Origin: an uncultured Tateyamaria sp. | GTDB lineage: Bacteria; Pseudomonadota; Alphaproteobacteria; Rhodobacterales; Rhodobacteraceae | DNA length: 64,000 nt | Reading direction: 5' to 3' | Assembly: GCF_947487805.1 (NCBI RefSeq) | Contig: NZ_CANKXW010000009.1 | Coordinates: 62,001 to 126,000, forward strand | Part shown: positions 63,296-64,000 of the stretch, in pieces | Layout: each line of letters starts with the position of its first letter | Numbering within the stretch: position 1 is the first letter of the stretch | Position numbers and translations under genes: made by a program | Notes under the pieces: generated by a model | What the model was told of the DNA's origin: nothing | What the model saw: only the letters and a program-made list of their open reading frames with translations | Database searches by the model: none

Positions 63296-64000
63296 ATGAA
63301 CGCAGAAACCAAGGTACTCAAAGCCAAGGACGCCCCCGATCTGGGCAGCTTCGACTGGTCCGACCCCTTCCGCCTGTCCCAGCAGCTGTCCGAGGACGAG
63401 CGGATGATCCAGGCCTCCGCCGCCGCCTACGCCCAGGAAAAGCTGGCCCCCCGCGTCGTCAGCGCCTTTGCCGATGAAACCTCCGACCCCGAAATTTTCG
63501 CCGAAATGGGCGCGATGGGCCTCTTGGGTGCAACCTTGCCCGAGGAATACGGCGGCCTGGGCGGCTCCTACGTCTCCTACGGCCTCATCGCCCGCGAAAT
63601 CGAACGTATCGATTCGGGGTACCGGTCAATGATGTCCGTGCAATCCAGCCTCGTGATGTACCCGATCTATGCCTACGGCTCCGAGGACCAGCGCCGCCGC
63701 TACCTGCCCAAACTGGCCTCGGGTGAATGGATCGGCTGCTTTGGCCTGACCGAACCCAACGCAGGCTCCGACCCCGCGGGCATGAAAACCACCGCCAAAA
63801 AGGTCGACGGCGGCTATGTGCTGAACGGGGCCAAGATGTGGATCTCCAACGCCCCCATCGCCGATGTTTTCGTGGTCTGGGCCAAATCCGACGCCCACGA
63901 CGGCAAGATCCGCGGCTTTGTCCTCGACAAGGGCACCAAGGGCCTCTCCGCGCCCAAGATCCAGAACAAACTGAGCCTGCGCGCCTCCATCACCGGCGAG
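63296..64000 (+). CDS. gcdH: Glutaryl-CoA dehydrogenase, N-terminal part
   Basis: The first 235 codons of an acyl-CoA dehydrogenase that continues past the window end. The start region [20 protein letters not shown] and the [20 protein letters not shown] and [16 protein letters not shown] blocks are the pattern of GcdH, which converts glutaryl-CoA to crotonyl-CoA in lysine and tryptophan breakdown. It is divergent from a LysR gene. ATG 63296 follows GAGGA. The C-terminal catalytic Glu is not visible. Confidence 0.92.
   Translation, partial: MNAETKVLKAKDAPDLGSFDWSDPFRLSQQLSEDERMIQASAAAYAQEKLAPRVVSAFADETSDPEIFAEMGAMGLLGATLPEEYGGLGGSYVSYGLIAREIERIDSGYRSMMSVQSSLVMYPIYAYGSEDQRRRYLPKLASGEWIGCFGLTEPNAGSDPAGMKTTAKKVDGGYVLNGAKMWISNAPIADVFVVWAKSDAHDGKIRGFVLDKGTKGLSAPKIQNKLSLRASITGE

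Noticed and set aside
1-64000. CRISPR arrays, tRNA or rRNA genes, phage or insertion sequences
   Set aside because: I found no regularly spaced repeats, no transposase or integrase motifs and no tRNA-like cloverleaf with a T-loop outside coding regions.

Overview
This window looks like chromosome from an alphaproteobacterium of the order Rhodobacterales (Roseobacter group). The base composition is strongly GC-rich by eye (not computed). The gene families fit: a FadJ/FadA and acyl-CoA dehydrogenase set under MerR control, several Hint, sulfotransferase and lipoprotein types common in roseobacters, and a GC-rich intergenic repeat. I see no insertion sequences, phage genes, CRISPR array, rRNA or tRNA genes. 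Genes are packed tightly. Many same-strand neighbours overlap by 4 bases (ATGA or GTGA), and four convergent pairs share their stop codons in CTAG or TTAG.

Layout. 1-5477: a sugar-acid and deoxysugar catabolic region with the end of rhaM, rhaK, a LysR regulator, a sterol-desaturase-family hydroxylase, and kdgF-kduI-kduD for unsaturated uronates. This mix suits rhamnose- and uronate-containing polysaccharides such as pectin or ulvan. 5496-15685: housekeeping genes (carB, a HAD-fold protein without its catalytic aspartates, a cyclopropane-synthase-like methyltransferase, an esterase, glyA, nadK, an FrhB-like iron-sulfur flavoprotein). 15694-19960: a SCO-type copper chaperone with two unknown exported proteins, a degenerate M48-like membrane protein and a SPOR-domain protein. 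20028-24783: the nucleoside salvage operon cdd-deoA-deoB, then upp, and a VOC/double-cupin protein. 24975-34755: maeB, two tandem paralogous lipoproteins, prpE behind a cluster of TTTGCAA boxes, membrane and exported unknowns, an acyl-CoA ligase, an EamA permease and a sulfotransferase.

34947-42696 is the most unusual part. A Hint-like protein lacking the self-processing nucleophile is followed by two large multi-hydrolase genes. The first joins a papain-like cysteine protease to an alpha/beta hydrolase. The second joins a trypsin-like protease, a DNA/RNA non-specific (NUC) nuclease and an SGNH-like hydrolase. All five catalytic sets appear intact and neither protein has a signal peptide. Two exported proteins follow, one with a ricin-type lectin domain. 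I read this as a candidate effector or conflict system. That is inference from domain content only.

42910-52013 is a beta-oxidation regulon on the minus strand: MerR, FadE, a small ribbon-helix-helix-like protein, an acyl-CoA dehydrogenase, GST, thiolase, a double NTF2-like protein and FadJ. A TetR/NemR-type palindrome precedes the thiolase. 52248-64000 holds a periplasmic binding protein, a second MerR, two thioesterases with a MATE exporter, pyrD with two small genes, a 5'-nucleotidase, a second degenerate M48-like membrane protein, an SRAP (YedK/HMCES) protein, a cupredoxin-like protein, and a LysR regulator divergent from gcdH, which runs off the window.
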